From NCBI GenBank assembly GCA_016840905.1, contig JAEORM010000081.1, positions 1 through 13,490 on the forward strand: a DNA stretch of 13,490 nt, written 5' to 3'. The position numbers were made by a program, and so were the translations under genes. Position 1 is the stretch's first letter. Each line of letters starts with the position of its first letter. The notes beneath the pieces are model-generated. The model saw only the letters and a list, made by a program, of their open reading frames with translations. It did not search any database and was not told the DNA's origin. Origin of the DNA: Candidatus Gerdarchaeota archaeon (GTDB lineage: Archaea; Asgardarchaeota; Heimdallarchaeia; JABLTI01). Of this stretch, positions 6,325-12,981 are shown one piece after another.

Positions 6325-8238
6325 ATGTTAGTTAGTGAAGAGACACTAAACGAAATTAAAACAGAGATTTTAGCAAAAACACCTCCTTCAGCAGATATAA
6401 CTGAAATTGAATTTGAAGGTCCTGAAGTAGCAGTTTATTCTCGTAACCCTCAAATTTTAGTTGATAATGATGAGTTGGTTAAAAATCTAGCAAAAGATTT
6501 ACGAAAACGAATTGTTGTTCGTTCGGATCCTTCTGTGAGAATGGACGAAGCAAAAGCTAAAAAAATAGTTGAAGAATTGGTTCCTGTTGAAGCTGAATTA
6601 TCATCAATTCAATTTGATCCAAATATTGGTGAGATTTTAATCGAGGCTGCTAAACCTGGTTTAGTTATTGGCAAAAATGGTGCTACGCTTAGGAAAATTA
6701 CGTCAGATACTTTCTGGCGTCCAAATGTTTCCAGAGCACCTCCCCTAGAATCAAGAATAATATCAACTGTAAGAGAAATCCTCTTTAAGAATAGTGAAGA
6801 AAGGAAAAAAATCCTTAGAAAAGTTGGTCGAAGAATCCATCGTAGACAGCTCTTCCCTACAGAATGGGTTCGTGTTACTTCTCTTGGTGGATATCGAGAA
6901 GTTGGTCGAAGTTCAACTCTTATTCGAACACCAGAAAGTAATATATTAGTAGACTGTGGAGTTAATGTTGGTCGTAACACATCAACTGATATGTTTCCAA
7001 GATTGGATGCATTAGAATTTTCAATTGAAAATCTTGATGCTGTAGTAATTACTCATGCACATCTTGACCATTGTGGTTTTCTCCCATATTTGTTCAAATA
7101 TGGTTATGAAGGACCAATCTATACTACAAAAGCTACTAGCAATTTAATGACCTTATTGCAAATAGATTATATTGATGTTGCATCAAAAGAAGGAAAATTG
7201 ATGCCCTATAGTTCCAAAGATGTGCGAGATCTTGTTTTACATACAATACCATTAGCATATGGTGAAGTAACTGATATTTCACCTGATGTAAGATTAACCT
7301 TGCATAATGCCGGACATATATTAGGTTCATCTGTAGTACATCTCCACATTGGAAATGGTCTTTATAATTTAGCAGTTGCTCAAGACTTCAAATATCGTCA
7401 AACTAATTTATTGGATCCTGCGATATCCAAATTCCCGAGATTAGAAGCGTTATTTATGGAATCTACTTATGGTAATCCACAAGATGTTATGCCTTCTAAC
7501 AAAGATGCAGAAACAGAGTTAATGAATATTATAAATGCTACCTTGACTCGTGGAGGGAAAGTCCTAATACCTGTTTTAGCAGTAGGACGTGCTCAAGAAT
7601 TACAAATCGTTCTTGAGTCTTTAATGAATAGACAAATGATTCCACAAGTACCAATTTACCTTGATGGTATGATTTCTGAAGCATCAGCAGTTACTACCTG
7701 TCACCCAGAATATTTGAGTAGGAAATTACGAGAACGAATATTCCATGTAGGGCAGAATCCATTCCTAGCAGAATGCTTCCACAAAGTAGAAGGAAGAGAA
7801 GAACGAGATAAAATAATTCTAGGTGATCCTTGTATAATAATGGCTACCAGTGGTATGTTAACAGGTGGCCCGTCAGTCGAATATTTCGAGAAATTATCAG
7901 GTGATGCTAAAAACTGCATTATTTTTGTTTCTTACCAAGGTGAAGGTTCGCTTGGTAGGAAAGTTCAGAAAAATGTTAATGAAATAACTTTAATGGAAAA
8001 TGGTCATGCTAGAATGCTAAAAATTGAGATGGAAGTTCAAACAGTAATTGGTTTCTCAGGTCATAGTGACAGAAACGAACTTCTTAACTATGCTAGAAAG
8101 GTGACTCCAAGACCAGAAAAGCTATTTTTAATTCATGGTGAAAAATCTAAATGTATTTCATTAGCTTCAACCCTGCATAAGCATTTGAAGATTGAAACAA
8201 AAGCACCTGATGTGCTTGAAACAATACGTTTAGTCTAA
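6325..8238 (+). CDS. fttA: FttA/aCPSF1 transcription-termination ribonuclease
   Basis: Archaeal CPSF73-like protein that cleaves nascent RNA and ends transcription, acting with RNA polymerase. From ATG 6325 it is 637 aa, the usual family length. Order of domains: N-terminal KH-like region (1-70), second KH domain with GLVIGKNG (112-119), metallo-beta-lactamase fold with HAHLDH at 244-249, then H331 (AGHILGS) and D354 (QDFK). The beta-CASP insertion follows, with E379 (MESTYG), GRAQE near 421-425 and TSGMLTGGPS near 508-517. H580 (GFSGHSD) and H604 (LIHGE) complete the zinc-site set, so the active site looks intact. The frame is open to an ATG at 6271, but the 18 extra residues are not family-like. 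The leader is long and palindrome-rich. It converges with the PUA gene. Confidence 0.96.
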   Translation: MLVSEETLNEIKTEILAKTPPSADITEIEFEGPEVAVYSRNPQILVDNDELVKNLAKDLRKRIVVRSDPSVRMDEAKAKKIVEELVPVEAELSSIQFDPNIGEILIEAAKPGLVIGKNGATLRKITSDTFWRPNVSRAPPLESRIISTVREILFKNSEERKKILRKVGRRIHRRQLFPTEWVRVTSLGGYREVGRSSTLIRTPESNILVDCGVNVGRNTSTDMFPRLDALEFSIENLDAVVITHAHLDHCGFLPYLFKYGYEGPIYTTKATSNLMTLLQIDYIDVASKEGKLMPYSSKDVRDLVLHTIPLAYGEVTDISPDVRLTLHNAGHILGSSVVHLHIGNGLYNLAVAQDFKYRQTNLLDPAISKFPRLEALFMESTYGNPQDVMPSNKDAETELMNIINATLTRGGKVLIPVLAVGRAQELQIVLESLMNRQMIPQVPIYLDGMISEASAVTTCHPEYLSRKLRERIFHVGQNPFLAECFHKVEGREERDKIILGDPCIIMATSGMLTGGPSVEYFEKLSGDAKNCIIFVSYQGEGSLGRKVQKNVNEITLMENGHARMLKIEMEVQTVIGFSGHSDRNELLNYARKVTPRPEKLFLIHGEKSKCISLASTLHKHLKIETKAPDVLETIRLV

Positions 8239-8285
8239 AAAAAAGAAGATTCATAATGTAATTGACCAAATAGGGTCATTTACAT
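8237..8285 (-). terminator. Long hairpin plus T8 at the fttA/PUA convergence
   Basis: ATGTAA (8256-8261) pairs with TTACAT (8280-8285), and TGACC (8263-8267) with GGTCA (8274-8278). This makes an 11-bp stem interrupted by one T/T mismatch with a six-base loop, entirely within the last codons of the PUA gene. On the minus strand a run of eight Ts (8237-8244) follows the stop codon closely. The same hairpin lies 18 bases past the fttA stop and could also end that transcript. Confidence 0.6.
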
Positions 8286-8736
8286 AATGATAATTCTTTA
8301 TTACTTTACCTTTTTTATTTATGAGTATTTCATCACTCGGGACAAGTAATTGACCAATAGCTAAGGATTTACCATAATTTTGGTCAATGACAACTACAAA
8401 ATCACCTGCTTTTAATCCTGGAGTGACTTTAGTAATACCCGGAGCCATGATATCAGCTCCTTTAGTAACAAAAGGAATAGCTCCCATATCAACAGTAATT
8501 GTAGGAAGGTGGGCTAATCCTTCATTCAAAGCTCGCAAACTGGGGAGAATTTTATCCTCAAGTTTGAAAGCTAAAACTATACGATTTTCAGCATAAAGTT
8601 CACCAACATCAGTAATCACTAATTCAGCAGTTTTACTGAAGAGCGTATCAGCCTCAGCACCTATGAATTCTGCTAATTTTTCTTTTATCTCTCTAAGATC
8701 GCTTTTTCGTATAGCATGACGTCTAATGATTTCCAT
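8251..8736 (-). CDS. MCT-1-like PUA-domain RNA-binding protein
   Basis: 161-aa cytoplasmic protein with an N-terminal pre-PUA domain (about 1-75, beginning RRHAIRKSDLREI) and a C-terminal PUA domain (about 76-155). The PUA core is seen in LPTITVDMGAIPFVTKGADIMAPGI, then a second strand set with GDFVVVID and the closing AIGQLLVPSDEI. This is the layout of the archaeal counterparts of eukaryotic MCTS1/Tma20, which bind the small ribosomal subunit and act in initiation or recycling. The archaeal role is inferred. The ATG at 8736 is preceded by a TATA-like box about 35 bases away. It diverges from lsm and converges with fttA, so it sits inside an RNA-processing and translation block. A general PUA RNA-modification accessory protein is the alternative. 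Confidence 0.88.
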   Translation of the reverse strand: MEIIRRHAIRKSDLREIKEKLAEFIGAEADTLFSKTAELVITDVGELYAENRIVLAFKLEDKILPSLRALNEGLAHLPTITVDMGAIPFVTKGADIMAPGITKVTPGLKAGDFVVVIDQNYGKSLAIGQLLVPSDEILINKKGKVIKNYHYVNDPIWSITL

Positions 8737-8767
8737 AAGTTAAACCCAACTATTGTTTTACATCAAT

Positions 8768-8778
8768 TCTTTAAAGAG
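8768..8778 (-). promoter_or_regulatory. TATA-like box of the PUA gene
   Basis: Minus-strand CTCTTTAAAGA, itself nearly symmetrical. It lies 32-42 bases upstream of the ATG at 8736, so the transcript would have a very short leader. Confidence 0.45.
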
Positions 8779-8910
8779 GTTTATTATTTTTTTGCAAAAG
8801 TTAATTAAGGACAAAAGTATAAAAAAGGACTGCTTTCTATCAACTATTCTGTTATTTAACGGAAGCTTTAATACTACAACAAATGGTAGAGATTAAAAAT
8901 TAAGAAAGCA

Positions 8911-8918
8911 TTTAAAAA
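8911..8918 (+). promoter_or_regulatory. TATA-like box of the lsm-rpl37e operon
   Basis: TTTAAAAA with a purine-rich stretch (AAGAAAG) just upstream that could act as a BRE. The expected transcription start is near 8938-8944, at the left arm of the inverted repeat. Confidence 0.5.
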
Positions 8919-8937
8919 GCATTTGAATGCAAAAAGG

Positions 8938-8961
8938 TTATAGATTGTCCTAAATCTATAA
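8938..8961 (+). promoter_or_regulatory. 9-bp inverted repeat in the lsm 5' leader
   Basis: TTATAGATT (8938-8946) and AATCTATAA (8953-8961) are perfect inverted copies with a six-base loop. The right arm ends on the A of the ATG at 8961. In RNA the hairpin would start at or near the predicted transcription start. It could be an operator, a leader hairpin, or a site of autoregulation. Confidence 0.45.
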
Positions 8962-8981
8962 TGGATTGGAGATCAATCAGA

Positions 8982-9242
8982 ATGAGTAGTCAAGAGAAAC
9001 GATTGAACAAAGATAGACCTATGGATCTACTTTCAATATCCCTAAATAATATCGTTTTAGTGAAATTGAAAGGTGGAAGACAAATTAGAGGTAAACTCAG
9101 AAACTATGATGCACACCTCAATTTAACTCTAGATGATGCAGAAGAGATTATCGAAGAAGGTAATTCCAACTTAGGGACCATCATCCTTAGAGGAGATAAT
9201 GTTATTATTATCAGTCCACCTCCCTCAGTCGATAAGAAATAA
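8982..9242 (+). CDS. lsm: Sm-like archaeal protein (Lsm/SmAP)
   Basis: Small RNA-binding protein that forms heptameric rings on U-rich RNA and takes part in RNA metabolism. The Sm1 motif is seen in VLVKLKGGRQIRGKLRNYDAHLNLTLDDAEE (about residues 25-55), and the Sm2 motif in GTIILRGDNVIIISPP near the end. The frame is open to an earlier ATG at 8961 (93 aa). I prefer 8982 (86 aa) because GGAG lies at 8968-8971 and the seven extra residues are not family-like. Either is possible, and the earlier ATG overlaps an inverted repeat. rpl37e follows after 38 bases with its own ribosome-binding site. This lsm-rpl37e pair is a conserved archaeal arrangement and points to one transcript. Confidence 0.95.
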   Translation: MSSQEKRLNKDRPMDLLSISLNNIVLVKLKGGRQIRGKLRNYDAHLNLTLDDAEEIIEEGNSNLGTIILRGDNVIIISPPPSVDKK

Positions 9243-9268
9243 ATTAAATTAACGGAAATTACACTCTT

Positions 9269-9274
9269 AGGTGG
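9269..9274 (+). promoter_or_regulatory. Shine-Dalgarno site of rpl37e
   Basis: AGGTGG, six bases before the ATG at 9281. It confirms the start of this short gene. Confidence 0.6.
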
Positions 9275-9280
9275 TTAATA

Positions 9281-9436
9281 ATGGGTAAAGGTACTCCTTC
9301 AAAAGGTAAAAGAAATCGTACTCCAACACACATGCGTTGTCGTCGTTGCGGTACTAATGCTTACAATATGCGTAAAGGTGTTTGTGCCAGTTGTGGCTTT
9401 GGTGCTTCTGCTAAGATTCGCAAGCACAATTGGTAA
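9281..9436 (+). CDS. rpl37e: Large-subunit ribosomal protein eL37
   Basis: 51-aa zinc-binding protein of the 50S subunit. It begins [20 protein letters not shown], the family N-terminus, and carries a four-Cys zinc finger: CRRC (C20, C23) and CASC (C35, C38). The family's usual basic tail after the Y/H-N-W motif is missing: the protein stops right at RKHNW. Haloarchaeal and eukaryotic forms, as I recall them, continue beyond this Trp (about 57 and 90+ residues). The three reading frames after the stop do not restore the tail, so this is a real short form and not an obvious frameshift. It lies downstream of lsm in the same operon and is followed by a hairpin. Confidence 0.95.
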   Translation: MGKGTPSKGKRNRTPTHMRCRRCGTNAYNMRKGVCASCGFGASAKIRKHNW

Positions 9437-9451
9437 GAAAATAACATTAGT

Positions 9452-9495
9452 GATGACTTTGCTTTGTGAGCAGGTCATCTAATGAATCTTCTTTT
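9452..9495 (+). terminator. Hairpin terminator after rpl37e
   Basis: GATGAC (9452-9457) pairs with GTCATC (9474-9479), and inside it TGCT (9460-9463) with AGCA (9469-9472), separated by a small internal loop. A T-rich tract (about 9488-9496) follows. It sits between convergent genes and could act on both strands. Confidence 0.5.
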
Positions 9496-9518
9496 TAATT
9501 CACTTTCAGGTTTCCTTT

Positions 9519-10673
9519 CTATTTGTGAATCTTTACATCTATCATTACTCTTGGGCAATCCTGAATGGTAAGTTTTGTTCTGCATACAGGGCAATATCCT
9601 TTTTCTTTGAGCCATTCTTCCATTAAATCTCTTTTTGCAAATTTTCCACATTGTGGACAAACAGTAATCTCTTGCGTTATTGGTTCTATAGGTAATCCCG
9701 TTATCATACATTTTTCCTTTTCGATCTTTGTCTTGGTTACAAAATATACTTCTGTTACAGTAATCATTCTATTTTTTCTTCTTCCTTGTTCTTTAGCTGG
9801 TTTACTTAATGTTTTTAGAAATTCTTTGTTACTTTCATCTAAATACCTTCCAAAATTTGAGTTGATCTTAGTATCAAAAATATGTACTAGTCTTTTTGCT
9901 TCATTAATTGCTTCTGGTTCTTCTCTATCAGCTAATACATATACACCCATCATTTTTGAAATCATACTAGCATCCGTTACCCCTTTTTCTTTAGCAATCA
10001 TTTCGAGGATTTCCTCTACGCTTCCCTCTTTCTTTAATATAGACCATTTTTGGTAATTCTTTTTTGACTTAAAATAAGTTATACTTGCAGGTATAATTAT
10101 AACTAGAGGCATCAGCACAGCAATAAATATGACTGCTAAAAAACCTGTTATATTTGCTTGAAATTCACTACTCACTTCTTCCCAATAACTTTCCAATAAT
10201 CTTCCTTTTGGTAAACTTCTTTTAATTTCAATTTCATTATCACAATTACTAAAGTCATGTTGTTTGAATATAGTCTCAAAATGTTGTTTCCTTTTTTCTT
10301 CAAATTTATACCTGCTATTAGTTGCTTGTTTTAGAAATATTTTTTCTATGGCTTTTTTGCCTTCAATTCTATTTAAATCAATTAATGCATAAATACTTGT
10401 AATAATTTTCCAAAAATTATAATTAATATAGTAATCATCATCTATTGATCTATTTATAATAGAAACTAGCTCCTTTACATTTTGTTCTTCTCGTAATTTA
10501 CGCACTTGAAGATATTCTTCTTTAGTTTTTTTAAACATAAAAAGTATAAAAAGGCCTGTTGTTAAAGTTAATAGGCTAATCATTATTGTAATAAAAATTT
10601 GTGTTCTTTTTGCTTTTGCCCATAATTGTTCTAGAAGGTATCCTTTTTTAATTTCAAATACTATATAACTCAT
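9519..10673 (-). CDS. Two-transmembrane protein with duplicated helical module and RING-like zinc finger
   Basis: 384 aa; I do not recognise a named family. Two hydrophobic segments are clear: about 25-47 and about 175-201. Each is followed by a similar helical module of about 60 residues (47-110 and 201-262), an internal duplication. The C-terminal 65 residues form a Cys-rich finger: C322 in CMITGLPI, CPQC (C339, C342), a helix RDLMEEWLKEKGY, and CPVC (C361, C364), plus C373. The order and the W-L helix between the Cys pairs resemble RING-like fingers, but the His and one Cys of a classical RING are missing. A zinc-ribbon-like fold is the alternative. The likely location is the cell membrane with the finger in the cytoplasm. 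A TATA-like box lies about 60 bases upstream, and GGTGA precedes the ATG at 10673. Function unknown. Confidence 0.8.
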   Translation of the reverse strand: MSYIVFEIKKGYLLEQLWAKAKRTQIFITIMISLLTLTTGLFILFMFKKTKEEYLQVRKLREEQNVKELVSIINRSIDDDYYINYNFWKIITSIYALIDLNRIEGKKAIEKIFLKQATNSRYKFEEKRKQHFETIFKQHDFSNCDNEIEIKRSLPKGRLLESYWEEVSSEFQANITGFLAVIFIAVLMPLVIIIPASITYFKSKKNYQKWSILKKEGSVEEILEMIAKEKGVTDASMISKMMGVYVLADREEPEAINEAKRLVHIFDTKINSNFGRYLDESNKEFLKTLSKPAKEQGRRKNRMITVTEVYFVTKTKIEKEKCMITGLPIEPITQEITVCPQCGKFAKRDLMEEWLKEKGYCPVCRTKLTIQDCPRVMIDVKIHK

Positions 10674-10833
10674 TATTCACCCTTTTCCATATTGACGTTC
10701 CTGAACTCTGGAATTCTATGATTCCATTATAGATTTAAAGATTCCTTTTTTATTACCTATGGATAAATTATCTATTTGCTTCCTAATGAAATCTTGTTCT
10801 AAGAGTGAACATTTTACTATTCTAAGATTTTTC
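10674..10833. other. Intergenic region between the UPF0200 kinase and the two-TM protein
   Basis: No gene seen. It contains a minus-strand TATA-like box (10732-10740, CTTTAAATC) for the two-TM protein. It also holds a perfect 6-bp inverted repeat TGGAAT/ATTCCA (10709-10714 and 10721-10726), near where transcription would start, and an 8-bp direct repeat TTCTAAGA (10797-10804 and 10820-10827). Confidence 0.45.
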
Positions 10834-11397
10834 TTACTCTTTCATTATTTTTTCAAGTAATTGCTCAATTTGTAAGGTGAATTCTTCCAGGGTTAATCCT
10901 TCATTCAGTATAAAGAAATCTGCTTTAGTGATAACATCACCTAAACCAAATCCAAGCTCTCTTTGCTCTCGTTCCTCGAAATCTCCTTTGATTTCATTAT
11001 CAATTCTTTTTCGTTTTTCTACTCTGTCTTTTCTTGTTTTTAATGAGGAAATAATCGCTACTAAAATTACTTCACCTAATTCAGCTTTTAAGAGTGCCAA
11101 TTCAGTATATGATCTCACTCCATCAATAAGCAATAATTTTGGTTTTGAACTAACTAATTTCTTTATTTTCGGTAACGCTTCTCGAGCAATAGCTTGGTCC
11201 CCATTTTCATATCTTAGAACTGAAGCCATTTTGGCCATATTTCTGCCATTTACCTCTAACCCCCTCTTTTGACATTCTTCGATTATAATATCTCCTAATC
11301 GAAACGTTGGTATTTTATACTTCTCTTTAGCAATTTCTGTAAAGACTGATTTACCTGCTCCTTGGGTACCTGTTACTGCTAGGTATATAGTAGTCAT
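10834..11397 (-). CDS. UPF0200-family P-loop nucleotide kinase
   Basis: 187-aa cytoplasmic P-loop protein of the archaeal UPF0200 family, distantly related to dephospho-CoA and adenylate kinases. Walker A is GTQGAGKS (residues 10-17). Other family marks are FRLGDIIIEECQKRGLEVN (about 32-50), where the family usually has MGDVVRE, then LRYENGDQAIA and IDGVRSYTEL (near 92-101). DFEEREQRELGFGLGDVITKADF (about 138-160) is the long C-terminal signature. The usual acidic RSDD stretch before it reads RIDNEIKGD here, a mild deviation. The real substrate of the family is not established, so a specific kinase name is not given. It shares orientation with the downstream two-TM protein, 160 bases away. 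A minus-strand TATA-like box AATTAAATAAG lies about 35-45 bases before the ATG. Confidence 0.88.
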   Translation of the reverse strand: MTTIYLAVTGTQGAGKSVFTEIAKEKYKIPTFRLGDIIIEECQKRGLEVNGRNMAKMASVLRYENGDQAIAREALPKIKKLVSSKPKLLLIDGVRSYTELALLKAELGEVILVAIISSLKTRKDRVEKRKRIDNEIKGDFEEREQRELGFGLGDVITKADFFILNEGLTLEEFTLQIEQLLEKIMKE

Positions 11398-11527
11398 AAT
11401 TTTTCACTCTGATTTTCATTAAAGATGCATAACTTATTTAATTTTAGTGTTAAATTGCTTTTCTAAGGGATATTAGCTTTATAATGAAAAAAAATTAATA
11501 CTCGAGATAGCTAAATCTTCAAAAAAG

Positions 11528-11536
11528 TTAAATAGC
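11528..11536 (+). promoter_or_regulatory. TATA-like box ahead of the GldG-like gene
   Basis: TTAAATAGC, about 55-70 bases before the start codon. A 10-bp palindrome GAGAATTCTC (11548-11557) lies near the expected transcription start and may be an operator or chance. Confidence 0.35.
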
Positions 11537-11589
11537 TTATACTAGAGGAGAATTCTCTAAGAAAGAATATTGGTAATAAATTATTGTAG

Positions 11590-12906
11590 TTGATTGCTAT
11601 GAAAATTAAGAAATTTACAGCAGTATTAATCATAACCCTCAGCATTTCATTATTCTTGTACTATAATTTTGGAGCTAACCGTATTACTAACGTCACTAGC
11701 TATAAAGGTAATAAGCCAGTAGTCATATTTGATGCTGCCCATCAACAGGTGTTTAATCATACACAATTGCAATCAGCGTTAGAACTAATAGAAGATAAAT
11801 TTGATGCTCAATTAGTAATAAATTACGATAATTTTACTTTAATGAATATTCGTGGAGCTGATCTTCTTATTCTCACAGCACCTTATCTTTACGCTAAAAG
11901 CGTTGGTGAAGGTATAGGTCCATATACAAAAGTTGAACAAAGAGCTGTTTATGAATTCTATACTGATGGTGGTTCTGTTCTGTACTTAGCCAATCCTTAT
12001 TTCTTCGAAGAGGATGTAAGGAATTATACAAGCAATTTAAATGCATTCAATAATTTAATGAACGAAGCTGGAACATCAGGCACTGAAAATGATTATCATT
12101 ATTTAGGTTTTAACCAAGGATCTGTAACCCTTATGAATGATATTCAACATGAATTTGATGATGAACGATTCATCTATATCAATAATGAGACATTGGACGC
12201 TAATCATCCTGTTATTGCTGGTTATAATGATGTTGAACCAGTCAATGAGCTTCTAACCTATTCTGCTTATGTTTTAAATCAACATGCTATTACGGACAAG
12301 ATAATTAACACTACTTCAACAACCTATGAAGTCACAGCTGATGGCACTTATCCTTTAGGTGGCACTAAAAGCTACAGTATTATGGCTGCTCAGGAAAAAG
12401 AGAATAGTAGAGGAATTTCCTGTGCCTCCGCTATTATGTTTAGTGATTTACAAATAGTTGAAGATAATGATACCACTTGGTGGGAAATGTATGATAATGC
12501 TCTTTTGTGGGAAAATATGATTGCTTGGCTCTTAAATGAAATACCAAAACCCGAACCAATAGTATATATCGCTGATTTTGCCTTATTCACAATCTCCATA
12601 ATCGGAGTATTCTTTATCTTGATAGTTTTTGGTTCATTACTCTTTACTGTTGGTAAGGAAGCCAAAAAAGCAGAAGTTTCTGAAGTAATTATTCGTATGC
12701 GTGAACGTGAAGAAAGTCGTAAGAAAGATGAAAAAGAGATCGAAGCTGCATATTATGCTGAAGATACAACAGCAGAAGAAGTGGTAAAAGTTACTAAAGA
12801 AACAAAGGAAAAACAAAAAGAAGTTGATATGAAATCAATTTCTGATGAAGTGCGAAAGAAACCACCCAAATCTCGATCAAGAAGTGAACGTCGAAGAGGA
12901 GTTTAA
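11590..12906 (+). CDS. Membrane-anchored GldG/DUF4350-like protein with charged cytoplasmic tail
   Basis: 438 aa from TTG 11590, or 435 aa from the more likely ATG at 11599 (MKIKKF...). Numbering here is from 11599. A hydrophobic N-terminal anchor (about 7-22) is followed by an outside domain of about 300 residues. Its first part (KPVVIFDAAHQQVF at about 39-52, then IRGADLLILTAP, then YEFYTDGGSVLYLANP) has the alternating strand/helix pattern of the GATase-like domain shared by GldG, DUF4350 and IFT52-type proteins. A second transmembrane helix (about 324-349) leads into a highly charged, probably coiled-coil cytoplasmic tail ending KSRSRSERRRGV. The catalytic residues of real glutamine amidotransferases are not apparent, so a binding or structural role is more likely. 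GldG usually accompanies an ABC transporter, but none is in the window. Confident about the topology, less so about the family. Confidence 0.72.
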   Translation: MIAMKIKKFTAVLIITLSISLFLYYNFGANRITNVTSYKGNKPVVIFDAAHQQVFNHTQLQSALELIEDKFDAQLVINYDNFTLMNIRGADLLILTAPYLYAKSVGEGIGPYTKVEQRAVYEFYTDGGSVLYLANPYFFEEDVRNYTSNLNAFNNLMNEAGTSGTENDYHYLGFNQGSVTLMNDIQHEFDDERFIYINNETLDANHPVIAGYNDVEPVNELLTYSAYVLNQHAITDKIINTTSTTYEVTADGTYPLGGTKSYSIMAAQEKENSRGISCASAIMFSDLQIVEDNDTTWWEMYDNALLWENMIAWLLNEIPKPEPIVYIADFALFTISIIGVFFILIVFGSLLFTVGKEAKKAEVSEVIIRMREREESRKKDEKEIEAAYYAEDTTAEEVVKVTKETKEKQKEVDMKSISDEVRKKPPKSRSRSERRRGV

Positions 12907-12934
12907 GAAACTCTTCTTATTTTCTCATTTTTTT
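12894..12934 (+). terminator. Hairpin plus T7 overlapping the stop codon of the GldG-like gene
   Basis: AAGAGGAGTTT (12894-12904) pairs with AAACTCTTCTT (12908-12918) over 11 positions (one G-U), with a three-base loop containing part of the TAA stop. A T-rich stretch ends in seven Ts (12928-12934). Its position fits an intrinsic terminator. Confidence 0.65.
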
Positions 12935-12961
12935 ACGAAACCTTTTGAAAGTGCTTAATTA

Positions 12962-12969
12962 TTTATAAG
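12962..12969 (+). promoter_or_regulatory. TATA-like box ahead of the MobA-like gene
   Basis: TTTATAAG, only 13-20 bases before the ATG at 12982. That is too close for a normal leader, so either another promoter is used or translation starts later (a TTG lies at 13006). Confidence 0.3.
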
Positions 12970-12981
12970 TTGTAATTAATA

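Noticed and set aside
6609..7919. Minus-strand open frames opposite fttA (6609-6980, 7136-7330, 7701-7919).
   Set aside because: The fttA reading frame is unambiguous with all catalytic motifs; these are antisense shadows.
9450..9500. A C/D box sRNA, because GTGATGA after rpl37e matches a C box.
   Set aside because: No D or D' box (CTGA) occurs at suitable spacing, and the bases are explained by a hairpin terminator.
9475..9711. A 78-aa minus-strand frame overlapping the end of the two-TM protein.
   Set aside because: It is out of frame with the Cys-rich finger, which has clear motif spacing in the longer frame.
9565..12665. Open frames opposite real genes at 9565-10056 (+), 10877-11272 (+) and 12390-12665 (-).
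   Set aside because: They are antisense to genes with recognisable motifs or topology and have no support of their own.
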